From JAUYQE01 sp035289745 (GTDB lineage: Archaea > Nanobdellota > Nanobdellia > Woesearchaeales > GW2011-AR9), in NCBI GenBank assembly GCA_035289745.1, contig DATDWF010000078.1:1-27863 (forward strand): DNA of 27,863 nucleotides. Reading direction: 5' to 3'. Made by a program: the position numbers and the translations under genes. Each line of letters starts with the position of its first letter. Positions within the stretch are counted from its first letter, which is position 1. The notes below the pieces were generated by a model that was not told where the DNA came from, did not search any database, and saw only the letters and a program-made list of their open reading frames with translations. Positions 20,674-27,819 of the stretch are shown one piece after another.

Positions 20674-21192
20674 ATGATAGAAAAAAACACCCTCCAGAAA
20701 ATAGCGGAAGTTTTTTTCGACCAGCCAAGCAGGCAATTCCATCTGCGGGAACTCTCCCGGCTAACCAAGCTCTCGCTCCCCAGTATTATCACGGCAACCG
20801 ATAAACTTGCACAAGAAAAAATAATCACCAAAACGAAAGGGTCATTGCTTACTACAGTAACAGCCAATCGGGAACAGAGCACTTTTGTCTGGAGAAAACG
20901 CCTCTTCAATTTGGAAAAAATGTATCTCTCTGGCCTCATCAAGTTTCTTGACCACCAGTACCACCACCCACCCGCCATCATCCTTTTTGGAAGCTTCTCC
21001 CGCGGGGAGGATACGGAGAGATCAGATATTGACCTTGCCGTGTTGGGAAGAAACGAAAAGCCCCTTTCCCTTGAGACTTTTGAAAAAAATTTAAAAAAGC
21101 GTATTTCCCTCCATTTCATAAAACGAGACGAAATAAGTGAAGAGTTCAAAGCAAACTTGGCAAATGGCATTGTCTTGGAGGGGTCTTGGTGA
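20674..21192 (+). CDS. Winged-helix plus MNT nucleotidyltransferase
   Basis: A 172-residue fusion. Residues about 1-65 form a winged helix (HLRELSRLTKLSLPSIITA), and residues 100-172 form an MNT nucleotidyltransferase domain with FGSFSRGEDTERSDIDLAVL (Gly106, Ser107, Asp118, Asp120). The third catalytic acid is not evident (RISLHFI at the expected place), so activity may be weak or altered. The DNA-binding part suggests that it also represses its own operon. It overlaps the partner gene by 4 nt (GTGA). It is probably the antitoxin of a HEPN/MNT system. Confidence 0.85.
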   Translation: MIEKNTLQKIAEVFFDQPSRQFHLRELSRLTKLSLPSIITATDKLAQEKIITKTKGSLLTTVTANREQSTFVWRKRLFNLEKMYLSGLIKFLDHQYHHPPAIILFGSFSRGEDTERSDIDLAVLGRNEKPLSLETFEKNLKKRISLHFIKRDEISEEFKANLANGIVLEGSW

Positions 21193-21632
21193 ACGATTTT
21201 TATTTTTTCTTGCGGAAAGGAGAGGTTCGCAAACAAAAGCCTGATTTTCATTTGTCAAAGGCAACGCTCCAGGAAGGAATAGAACGGCTACAATTCGCTC
21301 AAAAGTTAAAAGCCAAGCCGAAGTATATCCTAGAAAATGCCTATGAAGCGATGCGGGAGGCAGCCGATGCTTTATTGTACTGCGACGGATTTAAGTCGTA
21401 TTCTCATGAAGCCTCTATACAATATTGCAGGCAAAAAGGATTCGCCGATCCTGACCTTCGGCAATTTGACCGGTTCAGGAAAATACGGAATGGGATAAAA
21501 TATTATAGAGAAGATTGTGCTGCGGAAGATGCGCAGGAAGCTTTAAAGCTCGCAGAAAAAATTATTGGCAGAATACAGAAATTACTGCAGAAACAAAAAA
21601 TCGTCGATAATCCCCCAGAAGAGCGGCCTTAA
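21189..21632 (+). CDS. HEPN-like partner of the MNT protein
   Basis: A 147-residue helical protein. The pattern ILENAYEAMREAADALLYCD, then SHEASIQYC and RKIRNGIKYYRED, fits HEPN partners of MNT proteins; the RN-x3-Y segment occupies the place of the RX4-6H RNase motif. It is the probable toxin. No ATG is available: a GTG at 21189 overlapping the MNT stop (GTGA) is chosen over the TTG three bases before. It ends near a T-run (21654-21658) and is convergent with DUF357. Confidence 0.75.
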   Translation: MNDFYFFLRKGEVRKQKPDFHLSKATLQEGIERLQFAQKLKAKPKYILENAYEAMREAADALLYCDGFKSYSHEASIQYCRQKGFADPDLRQFDRFRKIRNGIKYYREDCAAEDAQEALKLAEKIIGRIQKLLQKQKIVDNPPEERP

Positions 21633-21657
21633 ACGAGAAAGATTTTCGCTACTCTTT

Positions 21658-21945
21658 TTAAACCCCATCCACCGTAAACAGCTGCGAATCTGTCACCTGA
21701 AATAATCCCAGGCGCGCCCCCGCATCCAGCCAGCCATGGGCATAATTTAGGGCGGCAAAAGCTGTAACCGCATCGCCTTTCTTCAGGAAGAAGAGCGCAT
21801 CATCATAATAGCGCTGGGCCATGTCCAGAGCATCAGCAGCTTCTTCTTTCCGTTCAGGATTGAGCGCTTTTTTCACTTGCTCCAGAGCACGGGAAGTAAC
21901 AGAAAAATACTGGTCCAGTTTTTCCGACGTTATCATCGTTTCCAT
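21658..21945 (-). CDS. DUF357 family protein
   Basis: A 95-residue archaeal DUF357 protein, known as a conserved helical bundle of unresolved function. The signature is clear: AQRYYDDALFFLKKGDAVTA, then AALNYAHGWLDAGARLGL. The ATG at 21945 is chosen; a TTG at 21951 lies inside the upstream gene's stop. It starts 2 nt after that gene's stop, so the two are probably co-translated. Confidence 0.88.
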   Translation of the reverse strand: METMITSEKLDQYFSVTSRALEQVKKALNPERKEEAADALDMAQRYYDDALFFLKKGDAVTAFAALNYAHGWLDAGARLGLFQVTDSQLFTVDGV

Positions 21946-21947
21946 GG

Positions 21948-22736
21948 TCAAAAAATGCCGCAGTCGTATTCAGAAGCGGTTGAATAACCGCCTTTCCGAA
22001 CTACTTCTATAACCCGATTCAATTCCCTGCGTGAGCCGTGCCCAAAGAAATCGTGATATAATCCCAAGACAGCATCAGTAATGTTAGGGTCTTGCAGTTT
22101 TGTTTCCAGGCTGGAATGCGTTGCTCCATACAAAAGCGCGGCCTGCACTTTCCTTCCCTCGCGCTGATATTTTGGGAGGAGATGCTGAGACACTTTTTTA
22201 GCCGTAACCGCATCCCGAAAACCAATGTCGGGGGTAGGTAAAAAATTTGCGCTGATGGTATTTAAAGTGCGCAACGCAGCAACATCTTCCTCTCCAGAAA
22301 ATTGATTGGACCAGTCCATGGAAAGAAAAGCCCCCAGAGTGCCTTTAGCCAAACCACTAAGAAAAGCTCTTCTACCCAGGGGAGAATAGTTTTTAGATTT
22401 CCATAAATCCCAGCATCCTTTTATGCCTAAAAATAAACCTGCCCCTTGCTTTACATCCTCAACTCTCGCACCAAAGGAAGGATTCGGATCACAATCGACA
22501 CCATACACCCCCATATGGGAATTTTCCCGAAGAATTCTCAGATAAGGCGCTCGGTAATGCGGCCGAGCAAAAAAATATTCCAGAAAATCGTCCGCAGAAC
22601 TGCCTCCATCCTCAAAAACCATAAAATCCAGCTCCGAGAAGTCCACTTCTTCAAAAAGCGGCGCACTGCTCTCCAGATGATTCCCTAATCCCAAATAATA
22701 CTTCGCTTCATCCGTTTCAAAAATGCGCAGGACCAT
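21948..22736 (-). CDS. Possible TraB/Tiki-like protein with internal RR motif
   Basis: A 262-residue protein. The N-terminal YYLGLGNHLES, with acids in the following helix (SELDFMVFEDGG), and a later LLYGATHSSLETKL resemble the paired GxxH motifs of TraB/Tiki-type proteins; the match is partial. In the middle, GRRAFLSGLAKGTLGAFLS (about 121-139) looks like a Tat-type signal, but it is internal. An in-frame TTG at 22829 would add a hydrophobic start; the ATG at 22736 is preferred because the TATA-like TTTTTATA (about 22760-22767) sits about 27 bp before it. Confidence 0.55.
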   Translation of the reverse strand: MVLRIFETDEAKYYLGLGNHLESSAPLFEEVDFSELDFMVFEDGGSSADDFLEYFFARPHYRAPYLRILRENSHMGVYGVDCDPNPSFGARVEDVKQGAGLFLGIKGCWDLWKSKNYSPLGRRAFLSGLAKGTLGAFLSMDWSNQFSGEEDVAALRTLNTISANFLPTPDIGFRDAVTAKKVSQHLLPKYQREGRKVQAALLYGATHSSLETKLQDPNITDAVLGLYHDFFGHGSRRELNRVIEVVRKGGYSTASEYDCGIF

Positions 22737-22865
22737 GCTGAGCGAAAAAAAAGCCGGACTATAAAAATGTTCGTGGAGGAATATTACTAAACAGTGAAAA
22801 AATAAAATGAGTAAAAGACATCGCAGCAAACTGTGGAGGATGCACTCATCTGACCAATCAATTTA

Positions 22866-23324
22866 TTATTGGTGGAGAAACTCTTGCCACGCTTTGACGG
22901 CAGCATTATATGCTTCTTTTTCTCTTCGCTTCCCTAACCATCGTGGCAACCACCGACAGAATTCGTACTCGTCGACGGGATCTCTAGCAACATTCCCAAA
23001 CCTACTAAGATAGCCGGCACAATAGTGGGGGCCTTTTTCACGAAAATACTTTTCAAAATTATCAATATTCTGGTTAACAAGCGCATCTAAACAAGTACGC
23101 CTTCCCAGCTGGAAATCTTGTATCACTTGAGATAGTTCATAGAAAGAGTGCCCCTCGGAGAATGAATGGCCACCCCCATCTTTTGTGGGGTCTACACAAG
23201 ATCCTCCACCACGCTTAGGGCTGGTGTAAAATTGTCGCCCCATCATCCCCTTTGAGAAAGCGTCTGCTAGATCAGGACGATACGTCTGCAAGTAAACGAG
23301 AAGTGCAGGTTGATGGGCTTTCAT
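22866..23324 (-). CDS. Unknown soluble protein
   Basis: A 152-residue protein with no recognised family. It holds a Gly/Ser-rich loop with KRGGGSCVDPTKDGGGHSF, then helices with four more cysteines (RRTCLDAL, PHYCAGYL, EFCRWLPRW) and a Trp-rich basic tail. A frame extends up to a TTG at 23378; the ATG at 23324 is preferred, with TATA-like TTTATA (about 23351-23356) about 29 bp upstream. Its neighbours are rpoK and the TraB-like gene, both on the same strand. Confidence 0.6.
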   Translation of the reverse strand: MKAHQPALLVYLQTYRPDLADAFSKGMMGRQFYTSPKRGGGSCVDPTKDGGGHSFSEGHSFYELSQVIQDFQLGRRTCLDALVNQNIDNFEKYFREKGPHYCAGYLSRFGNVARDPVDEYEFCRWLPRWLGKRREKEAYNAAVKAWQEFLHQ

Positions 23325-23403
23325 GAATAGTACAACAGAAAGGTGAACAGTATAAATAATTTTTGGATTTATGCCCAAAATGAGTGAGAATAAGAATGCC
23401 GTG

Positions 23404-23625
23404 TTACGCCGCCCGGGCGCTCTTCGGCCTTTTCACCGTTATGGGCAGGATGCCTTCATCAAATTCCCGCATGGCAATTTTAATCGGGCTATAGCCGATA
23501 GCATTCAAAGCATTCTCATTCAGCTTCAGCAGGAAGGGCGCGCCCATGGAGAGCTGCAAAGCCCGTGAGCCGATCATGCGCGCTTTTTCGTACTTGGTGT
23601 ATTGCATCGGTTGTTCGGTAGCCAT
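23404..23625 (-). CDS. rpoK: DNA-directed RNA polymerase subunit K
   Basis: A 73-residue RpoK, the archaeal counterpart of eukaryotic Rpb6 and bacterial omega, which helps assemble RNA polymerase. The family core YTKYEKARMIGSRALQLSMG and the C-terminal EFDEGILPITVKRP are intact. It lies 35 nt after rrp42 on the same strand. Confidence 0.96.
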   Translation of the reverse strand: MATEQPMQYTKYEKARMIGSRALQLSMGAPFLLKLNENALNAIGYSPIKIAMREFDEGILPITVKRPKSARAA

Positions 23626-23660
23626 GGTGAATGGGCAGTAGGTAACTCTTATTACAGCAT

Positions 23661-24452
23661 TTATGCTATAGTTCTATTTAATTCTTTCCGCAGGAAAGCA
23701 GCTTTTTCCGTCGCCAGATCGACCATCCGCTCAATATCTTCCAGCGTTAAGGGCGCCGTTCCGCCTTTCTGCAAGGCAGAAATGGTGCCGTCCGGATCGG
23801 AAGAGATCGTCAATCGCGCCTCTGCCGCTTTCTCTTCTTCCAATGTAACATCAAGGAACAGGCTGCCGCCAATTTTAAAGACGGTAACGGGCAAGGGCTC
23901 TTTCAGCAATGGCAAAGCTTTGTTCGTCTTCTGCTTATAGTCGATAACGCCCGTTTCCGGATCACTGACTGGAAAGAACGCTGATTTCAAAGCAGCCAGT
24001 GCTGCTAATCCCGCCGCATCAAAGAGATTGCCCGCTACGTTAACAGTAATCAAGTCGATGGTGACAAACCAGGCTTTTTCTCCGGGAACGAGGCAGAGTT
24101 GTTTCATATCGATCGCTTTCGCTTCACGGATGCCGCGATCGATGACCCGAGCGAGCTCCACGGCATCAATGCCCGGCGGCCCCGGCTCAAAGTTGGGATT
24201 GGACATCGGTGTGAGTTCCGCATTGACCATAATGCCGCCTTCGTCCGGCGTGTCGTTGTACGGCTTTTCAATAGCGAGCTTGACGCCAGCCATGATGACC
24301 GTATCGCCGATCTGCACGCGGGCCGAGCCTTCTGCAGTCTTGGAAATATTTCTAGTGATAAGAATAGGCTGGCGATATTCAGTCAAAGCCCTGCCATCAA
24401 GGCGTTGGCCTCGTTTAGCCAGTTCAAGAATAGATTGCTGATTGTACATCAT
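23661..24452 (-). CDS. rrp42: Exosome complex component Rrp42
   Basis: A 263-residue RNase PH-like subunit. With Rrp41 it forms the six-membered exosome ring that degrades or tails RNA in the 3'-5' direction. Rrp42 is the non-catalytic partner that supports RNA binding. Typical segments are SAELTPMSNPNFEPGPPG-like NAELTPMSNPNFEPG, DAVELARVIDRGIREAKAID and ATEKAAFLRKELNRT. It begins 2 nt after rrp41. Confidence 0.96.
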   Translation of the reverse strand: MMYNQQSILELAKRGQRLDGRALTEYRQPILITRNISKTAEGSARVQIGDTVIMAGVKLAIEKPYNDTPDEGGIMVNAELTPMSNPNFEPGPPGIDAVELARVIDRGIREAKAIDMKQLCLVPGEKAWFVTIDLITVNVAGNLFDAAGLAALAALKSAFFPVSDPETGVIDYKQKTNKALPLLKEPLPVTVFKIGGSLFLDVTLEEEKAAEARLTISSDPDGTISALQKGGTAPLTLEDIERMVDLATEKAAFLRKELNRTIA

Positions 24453-24454
24453 AG

Positions 24455-25198
24455 TTATTCCTCGGATTGCTCTGCTTTTCTTTTTTCGCCGGTTTTTTCG
24501 TTAGCAGCAAATTTCTCCTTCAAGGCGCGAACCTGCTCCTCATAGATCTTTTCCGTGGCTTCTTTCGCTAGGTGTAAGGCTTTCAGCAGATGGGCTTTTG
24601 ATATTTCTCCATCCATCTGCAAGAGCGTGAATTCTTTGGTGTTATGGATCATGGCAACCGGAATGTCGGAAACGATGCCGTCGTAGGCTTCTTCATCATA
24701 CGTCAGATCAGCAACAACCGTGCCATCCACTTGGCCGACGGCTACGGCGCTGACTAAATCTTTCATGGGAATGCCCGCATCTGCCAAGGCCATAGCGGCA
24801 GCAGAAATGGCTGCACATCTCGTTCCGGCATCGGTCTGCGGCAATTCCACAAACACGTCGACAACCGCATTGGGAAAAGCAGAAAGGTCGACGACGGGCT
24901 CTAAGGCCTTCGTCATGACCAAGGCAATCTCCTGCGATCGCCGGCTGGTTCCCGGGCGGATACGCTCGCCGGAGCCGGAGAATGGCATCATGCTATAAAA
25001 GCAGCGCAATATGCCGCTTCTCGGATTCTGCTTGAACTTGGGAAACATTTCCCGGGGGCCGTACACGGCAGCGATGGCCTGCGTCTTGCCGATGATGAAT
25101 TCCGCGCTGCCATCAGCATTCGGAATAATGCCGGTGCGGGCTTTCATCGGACGGAGCTCGTTCACGGCGCGTCCGTCTAATCGTTTGGTGTAGGTCAT
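24455..25198 (-). CDS. rrp41: Exosome complex exonuclease Rrp41
   Basis: A 247-residue phosphorolytic subunit of the exosome. Family marks are LDGRAVNELRPMKARTG, YGPREMFPKF, the phosphate-binding TRCAAISAAAMALADAGIP region and the acidic DGTVVADLTYDEE. It carries a basic tail (KTGEKRKAEQ). It is co-transcribed with rrp42. A small lipoprotein-like gene separates it from rrp4. Confidence 0.96.
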   Translation of the reverse strand: MTYTKRLDGRAVNELRPMKARTGIIPNADGSAEFIIGKTQAIAAVYGPREMFPKFKQNPRSGILRCFYSMMPFSGSGERIRPGTSRRSQEIALVMTKALEPVVDLSAFPNAVVDVFVELPQTDAGTRCAAISAAAMALADAGIPMKDLVSAVAVGQVDGTVVADLTYDEEAYDGIVSDIPVAMIHNTKEFTLLQMDGEISKAHLLKALHLAKEATEKIYEEQVRALKEKFAANEKTGEKRKAEQSEE

Positions 25199-25238
25199 TT
25201 TGAGTTTTGTTTTTGAATTTTTTTAATTTTTAGGATTC

Positions 25239-25550
25239 TTATTGTTCTCCGACTGGTTGCGGCATCTCAGGAGATTGATAACATTCTTGAGCCACAAAAA
25301 TAGATAACACTTTTCCATCAATGGAAGAGCAGTACAGGACATTATCTATCATGCGACACGTTTCGGGTTCCTGATTACCAAGAACTTGTCCTTCAATAAT
25401 TGCCGACCCCTCATTACACCCAGAATGCTCACGCTCAATTTTAAACCTCTCATTGCATGACGGACCGCATAAGCTTAAGCCACCGCCTAGTCCGAGAGCT
25501 AGAACTCCTAGCCCCGCATAAAATCCAAATGAAGATTTGTACCAAGCCAT
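25239..25550 (-). CDS. Small lipoprotein-like protein inside the exosome operon
   Basis: A 103-residue exported protein: the signal FGFYAGLGVLALGLGGGLSL is followed by Cys28, giving a lipobox-like end (SLCGPSC). The mature part has five further cysteines (C32, C45 and later ETCRM, LYCSS, QECYQ) and strands (EGQVLG, VLSIFVAQ). No family is recognised, but it resembles the short exported proteins at 16585-18280. It starts 2 nt after rrp4 and is followed by rrp41, so it is in the exosome mRNA. Confidence 0.7.
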   Translation of the reverse strand: MAWYKSSFGFYAGLGVLALGLGGGLSLCGPSCNERFKIEREHSGCNEGSAIIEGQVLGNQEPETCRMIDNVLYCSSIDGKVLSIFVAQECYQSPEMPQPVGEQ

Positions 25551-25552
25551 CT

Positions 25553-26344
25553 TCAGTTCTCCTCCGTATATGTTCTCATTTCTTCTCCTTCCTCGCCCGG
25601 CTCTTCCGGCATTTCCTGCTCGGCAAATTGCCGCTCGCTTTCCGGAGCATGAACGACCGGCTTCGCATGCTTCGTCAAAAAGGCATCGACCTGTTCCGTC
25701 AACCCTTCCATATGTGATTTCTCTTCAATCAAGCGAATGGCCTGCTCAACAACATGTTCATTGTCCGCATCGCCGCGGATCCAGACCAGACCGTTCTGGC
25801 CGACGGTGATGCTGCAGCCCGTTTTATCTTTAATGAGCGTGATCATGCTGCCCTGCTTGCCGATGACTCGCGGAACTTTCTGGCAGCTCATGCGGATGAT
25901 CCGCCCGCCGCTGATGCGATGCAGCCCCGGCTCTTTCATCGTCACATCAATCAAGCGCTGCGAGGTGACATTGACAATCTTCACGATCACCATGTCGCCG
26001 ATGGCCATCATCCGGCTCAGGTCATCCGTCTTGCGCACAAAGCGCGTGGTAGCATCCTTCACGTTCAGCAAAGCAGAATATGCCGTCGCCGTAGAGATGC
26101 GCCAGCCGGTCATGGTAATATCAATAATCTGCCCGATAATCTTGTCACCAAACCGCGGCACATAGGGGCCCGCGAGTGGCGTTATCCGCAGCACCCGGCC
26201 CGCTAAGGAAACTAAGCCTAAAGCTCGGGCATAAATAGCATCGCCTACCCGATAGGTATAATCGCCGGGCAAGTAGTCCATCCCGTCAGCCAGCGCTTCG
26301 CCGGGAACCACTACTGCACGTTCTTGTACCAATAATCCAGTCAT
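25553..26344 (-). CDS. rrp4: Exosome RNA-binding protein Rrp4
   Basis: A 263-residue cap subunit of the exosome, which guides RNA into the Rrp41/Rrp42 ring. An N-terminal domain (VVPGEALADGMDYLPGDYTY) is followed by an S1 domain (about 65-140) and a KH domain (about 150-215) with GRIIRMSCQKVPRVIGKQGS. The acidic tail (EEPGEEGEEM) is long. Its promoter region is shared with the plus-strand toxin-antitoxin pair. Confidence 0.96.
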   Translation of the reverse strand: MTGLLVQERAVVVPGEALADGMDYLPGDYTYRVGDAIYARALGLVSLAGRVLRITPLAGPYVPRFGDKIIGQIIDITMTGWRISTATAYSALLNVKDATTRFVRKTDDLSRMMAIGDMVIVKIVNVTSQRLIDVTMKEPGLHRISGGRIIRMSCQKVPRVIGKQGSMITLIKDKTGCSITVGQNGLVWIRGDADNEHVVEQAIRLIEEKSHMEGLTEQVDAFLTKHAKPVVHAPESERQFAEQEMPEEPGEEGEEMRTYTEEN

Positions 26345-26440
26345 AGTCGTATAGTATCCGCTTTTTGATGATAGGGCTTCATGAGAAAATATGAGCGGAT
26401 AAAGTGCTTTCTTTTCTCACTGCTGCTAGAATTTTCAGGG

Positions 26441-26530
26441 TTATTTAAAAAGATATTGGTGGAAAATGTGCACTTTCAGGGATTACAGAGAAACAAGCAA
26501 GACTAACGAAACGCTTATATACTTGTATAT
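26441..26530. promoter_or_regulatory. Shared promoter region of rrp4 and the DUF4258 pair
   Basis: TTATTTAAAAAG (26441-26452) is TATA-like on both strands and could serve rrp4 (leader about 75 nt). On the plus strand TTATATAC (26515-26522) precedes the ATG at 26547 by about 29 bp. ATATAC-TT-GTATAT (26517-26530) is a perfect inverted repeat overlapping that TATA, a likely operator. Confidence 0.45.
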
Positions 26531-26546
26531 CCCTGTAGATTCATTT

Positions 26547-26789
26547 ATGGAGGACGTCTTTGTTGATGGCAAGCCAATCATCATAACCGTTCAGGCCATC
26601 AGAAGAGCCCGACAGAGAAACATTGCTTTTCCTGACCAAGTTTATGCTGTGCTGCAGACAGGAAAGAGAAAGAGCATCGGAAAAAACGGCATCAAGTTTA
26701 CAAAGAAAACAAAAGATGGTTCACTGATCTGTATTGGAGAAAATGTTGGAAACGTGATCGTCATCAAAACTGTCGAAAGAGGAAATTAA
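26547..26789 (+). CDS. DUF4258-like toxin
   Basis: An 80-residue protein of the DUF4258 type, small beta-rich proteins often acting as toxins (BrnT/RelE-like in size). The pattern IITVQAIRRARQRNIAFPD, then YAVLQTGKRKSIGKNGIKF and NVIVIKTV, fits. An ATG at 26466 would add 27 residues; the ATG at 26547 gives the normal family length and has a TATA 29 bp upstream. It is followed after 1 nt by the antitoxin gene. Confidence 0.7.
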   Translation: MEDVFVDGKPIIITVQAIRRARQRNIAFPDQVYAVLQTGKRKSIGKNGIKFTKKTKDGSLICIGENVGNVIVIKTVERGN

Positions 26790-26790
26790 C

Positions 26791-27108
26791 ATGAACTGCC
26801 CAATGTGCCGGAAAAAGACCATGGAACAGAAAAAAGGGTTCATGGAAGAAGACGGCATCGAGTTTGAAGCATACCGTTGCACGGCGTGCGGGGAAGAGAT
26901 GATGACAATGAAGCAACTAAAAGGCTTAGCAACACAATATCGAAAGATGAGAACCGCAAAAGAAGTCACTTTTGCTAAATGGGGAAATAGCCTGGCAGTA
27001 CGGATCCCCCACAACATTGCTTATGACTTAAAATTATCTGCCGGGAAATCAGCGATGCTGCTCAGAGACAAAGCAGGAATTAAGATTATACCAAAAAAAA
27101 CATCTTGA
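26791..27108 (+). CDS. Zinc-ribbon plus AbrB-type antitoxin
   Basis: A 105-residue fusion. The N-terminal half is a zinc ribbon with two CxxC pairs (NCPMCRKK and RCTACGEE), as in MqsA/YgiT antitoxins. The C-terminal half is an AbrB/MazE fold (VTFAKWGNSLAVRIP, then AGKSAMLLRDKAGIKII). It likely binds DNA with the AbrB part and the DUF4258 toxin with the ribbon. A T-rich tract (27119-27135) follows and may end transcription. Confidence 0.85.
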   Translation: MNCPMCRKKTMEQKKGFMEEDGIEFEAYRCTACGEEMMTMKQLKGLATQYRKMRTAKEVTFAKWGNSLAVRIPHNIAYDLKLSAGKSAMLLRDKAGIKIIPKKTS

Positions 27109-27123
27109 CAACAAGAACTCTTT

Positions 27124-27819
27124 TTATTTCTCTTCTTCCACCGCCATCTCCGCTTTTCCCTGCGTCGCTTTATTGACCTGCTCAAAGAACTCCACCTGAA
27201 AGCCCGCAGGGATTTCCACGCGCGCTTCCCAGCTGCCATCCGATTTCCAGAGCTCCTGCAAAATCGTAGCGAGGCGCTTGACGAGCGCATACGCTTTTCC
27301 AATGTAGGCCGGCGGAATAGTCACCCGCAGCACTTTCTTGGCAACTTTCAGGGGAAGGATCGGCAGGAGTTTCTTCACAATTTCCGGCAGCTGCTCTTCA
27401 ACAGGGCGATGCTCGTCCACGTGCACTTTGGCTTCTTCCATCGCCGCTTCCAGGCGCTCCGGCGGATGGGGCAAGCCCGTCCGGGGATCGACCGCTTGCT
27501 GATGCAGCAGATAAATCAACTGCCGCTTTTTCTGTTCGCGTTCCTGCGTCCGCTGTTCGATCGTCGTCGGCAGCTCGCCTTCTTTCAGGATGATGGCGCT
27601 GATCTGCAGCGGATCGGTCGTCTTGAATACTTGCTGCAAATCCTGCTGGGAAGCCGCTAAGCCTTTTCTCGCGTCAGTAAAAATCCGCTCTGCCAGCAGC
27701 ACCTCACGAACGTCAGTGATTTCTCCGCGCCGATAGCGCAGCGCCTGCTCGGGGTCAATGCTGATCTCAAAGTTCTTCCCAAACTTCTTCAGCCGGGCTA
27801 AGGTTATTTTCTCGGACAT
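27124..27819 (-). CDS. Ribosome maturation protein SBDS homologue
   Basis: A 231-residue SBDS protein, which helps release the aIF6-type factor from new large ribosomal subunits and links ribosome making to RNA turnover. Recognisable segments are KITLARLKKFGKNFEISIDP, SQQDLQQVFKTTDPLQISAI and QLIYLLHQQAVDPRTGLPHP. The ATG at 27819 fits the family start; an upstream in-frame start at 27852 is less likely. In many archaea it directly precedes rrp4; here a TA pair lies between. Confidence 0.95.
   Translation of the reverse strand: MSEKITLARLKKFGKNFEISIDPEQALRYRRGEITDVREVLLAERIFTDARKGLAASQQDLQQVFKTTDPLQISAIILKEGELPTTIEQRTQEREQKKRQLIYLLHQQAVDPRTGLPHPPERLEAAMEEAKVHVDEHRPVEEQLPEIVKKLLPILPLKVAKKVLRVTIPPAYIGKAYALVKRLATILQELWKSDGSWEARVEIPAGFQVEFFEQVNKATQGKAEMAVEEEK

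Noticed and set aside
20670..21251. 193-codon minus-strand ORF opposite the MNT gene
   Set aside because: The plus-strand frame has clear nucleotidyltransferase motifs; this is its shadow.
22807..23013. 68-codon plus-strand ORF starting MSKRHRSK
   Set aside because: It overlaps the end of the minus-strand unknown gene and has no family features; it lies mostly opposite coding sequence.
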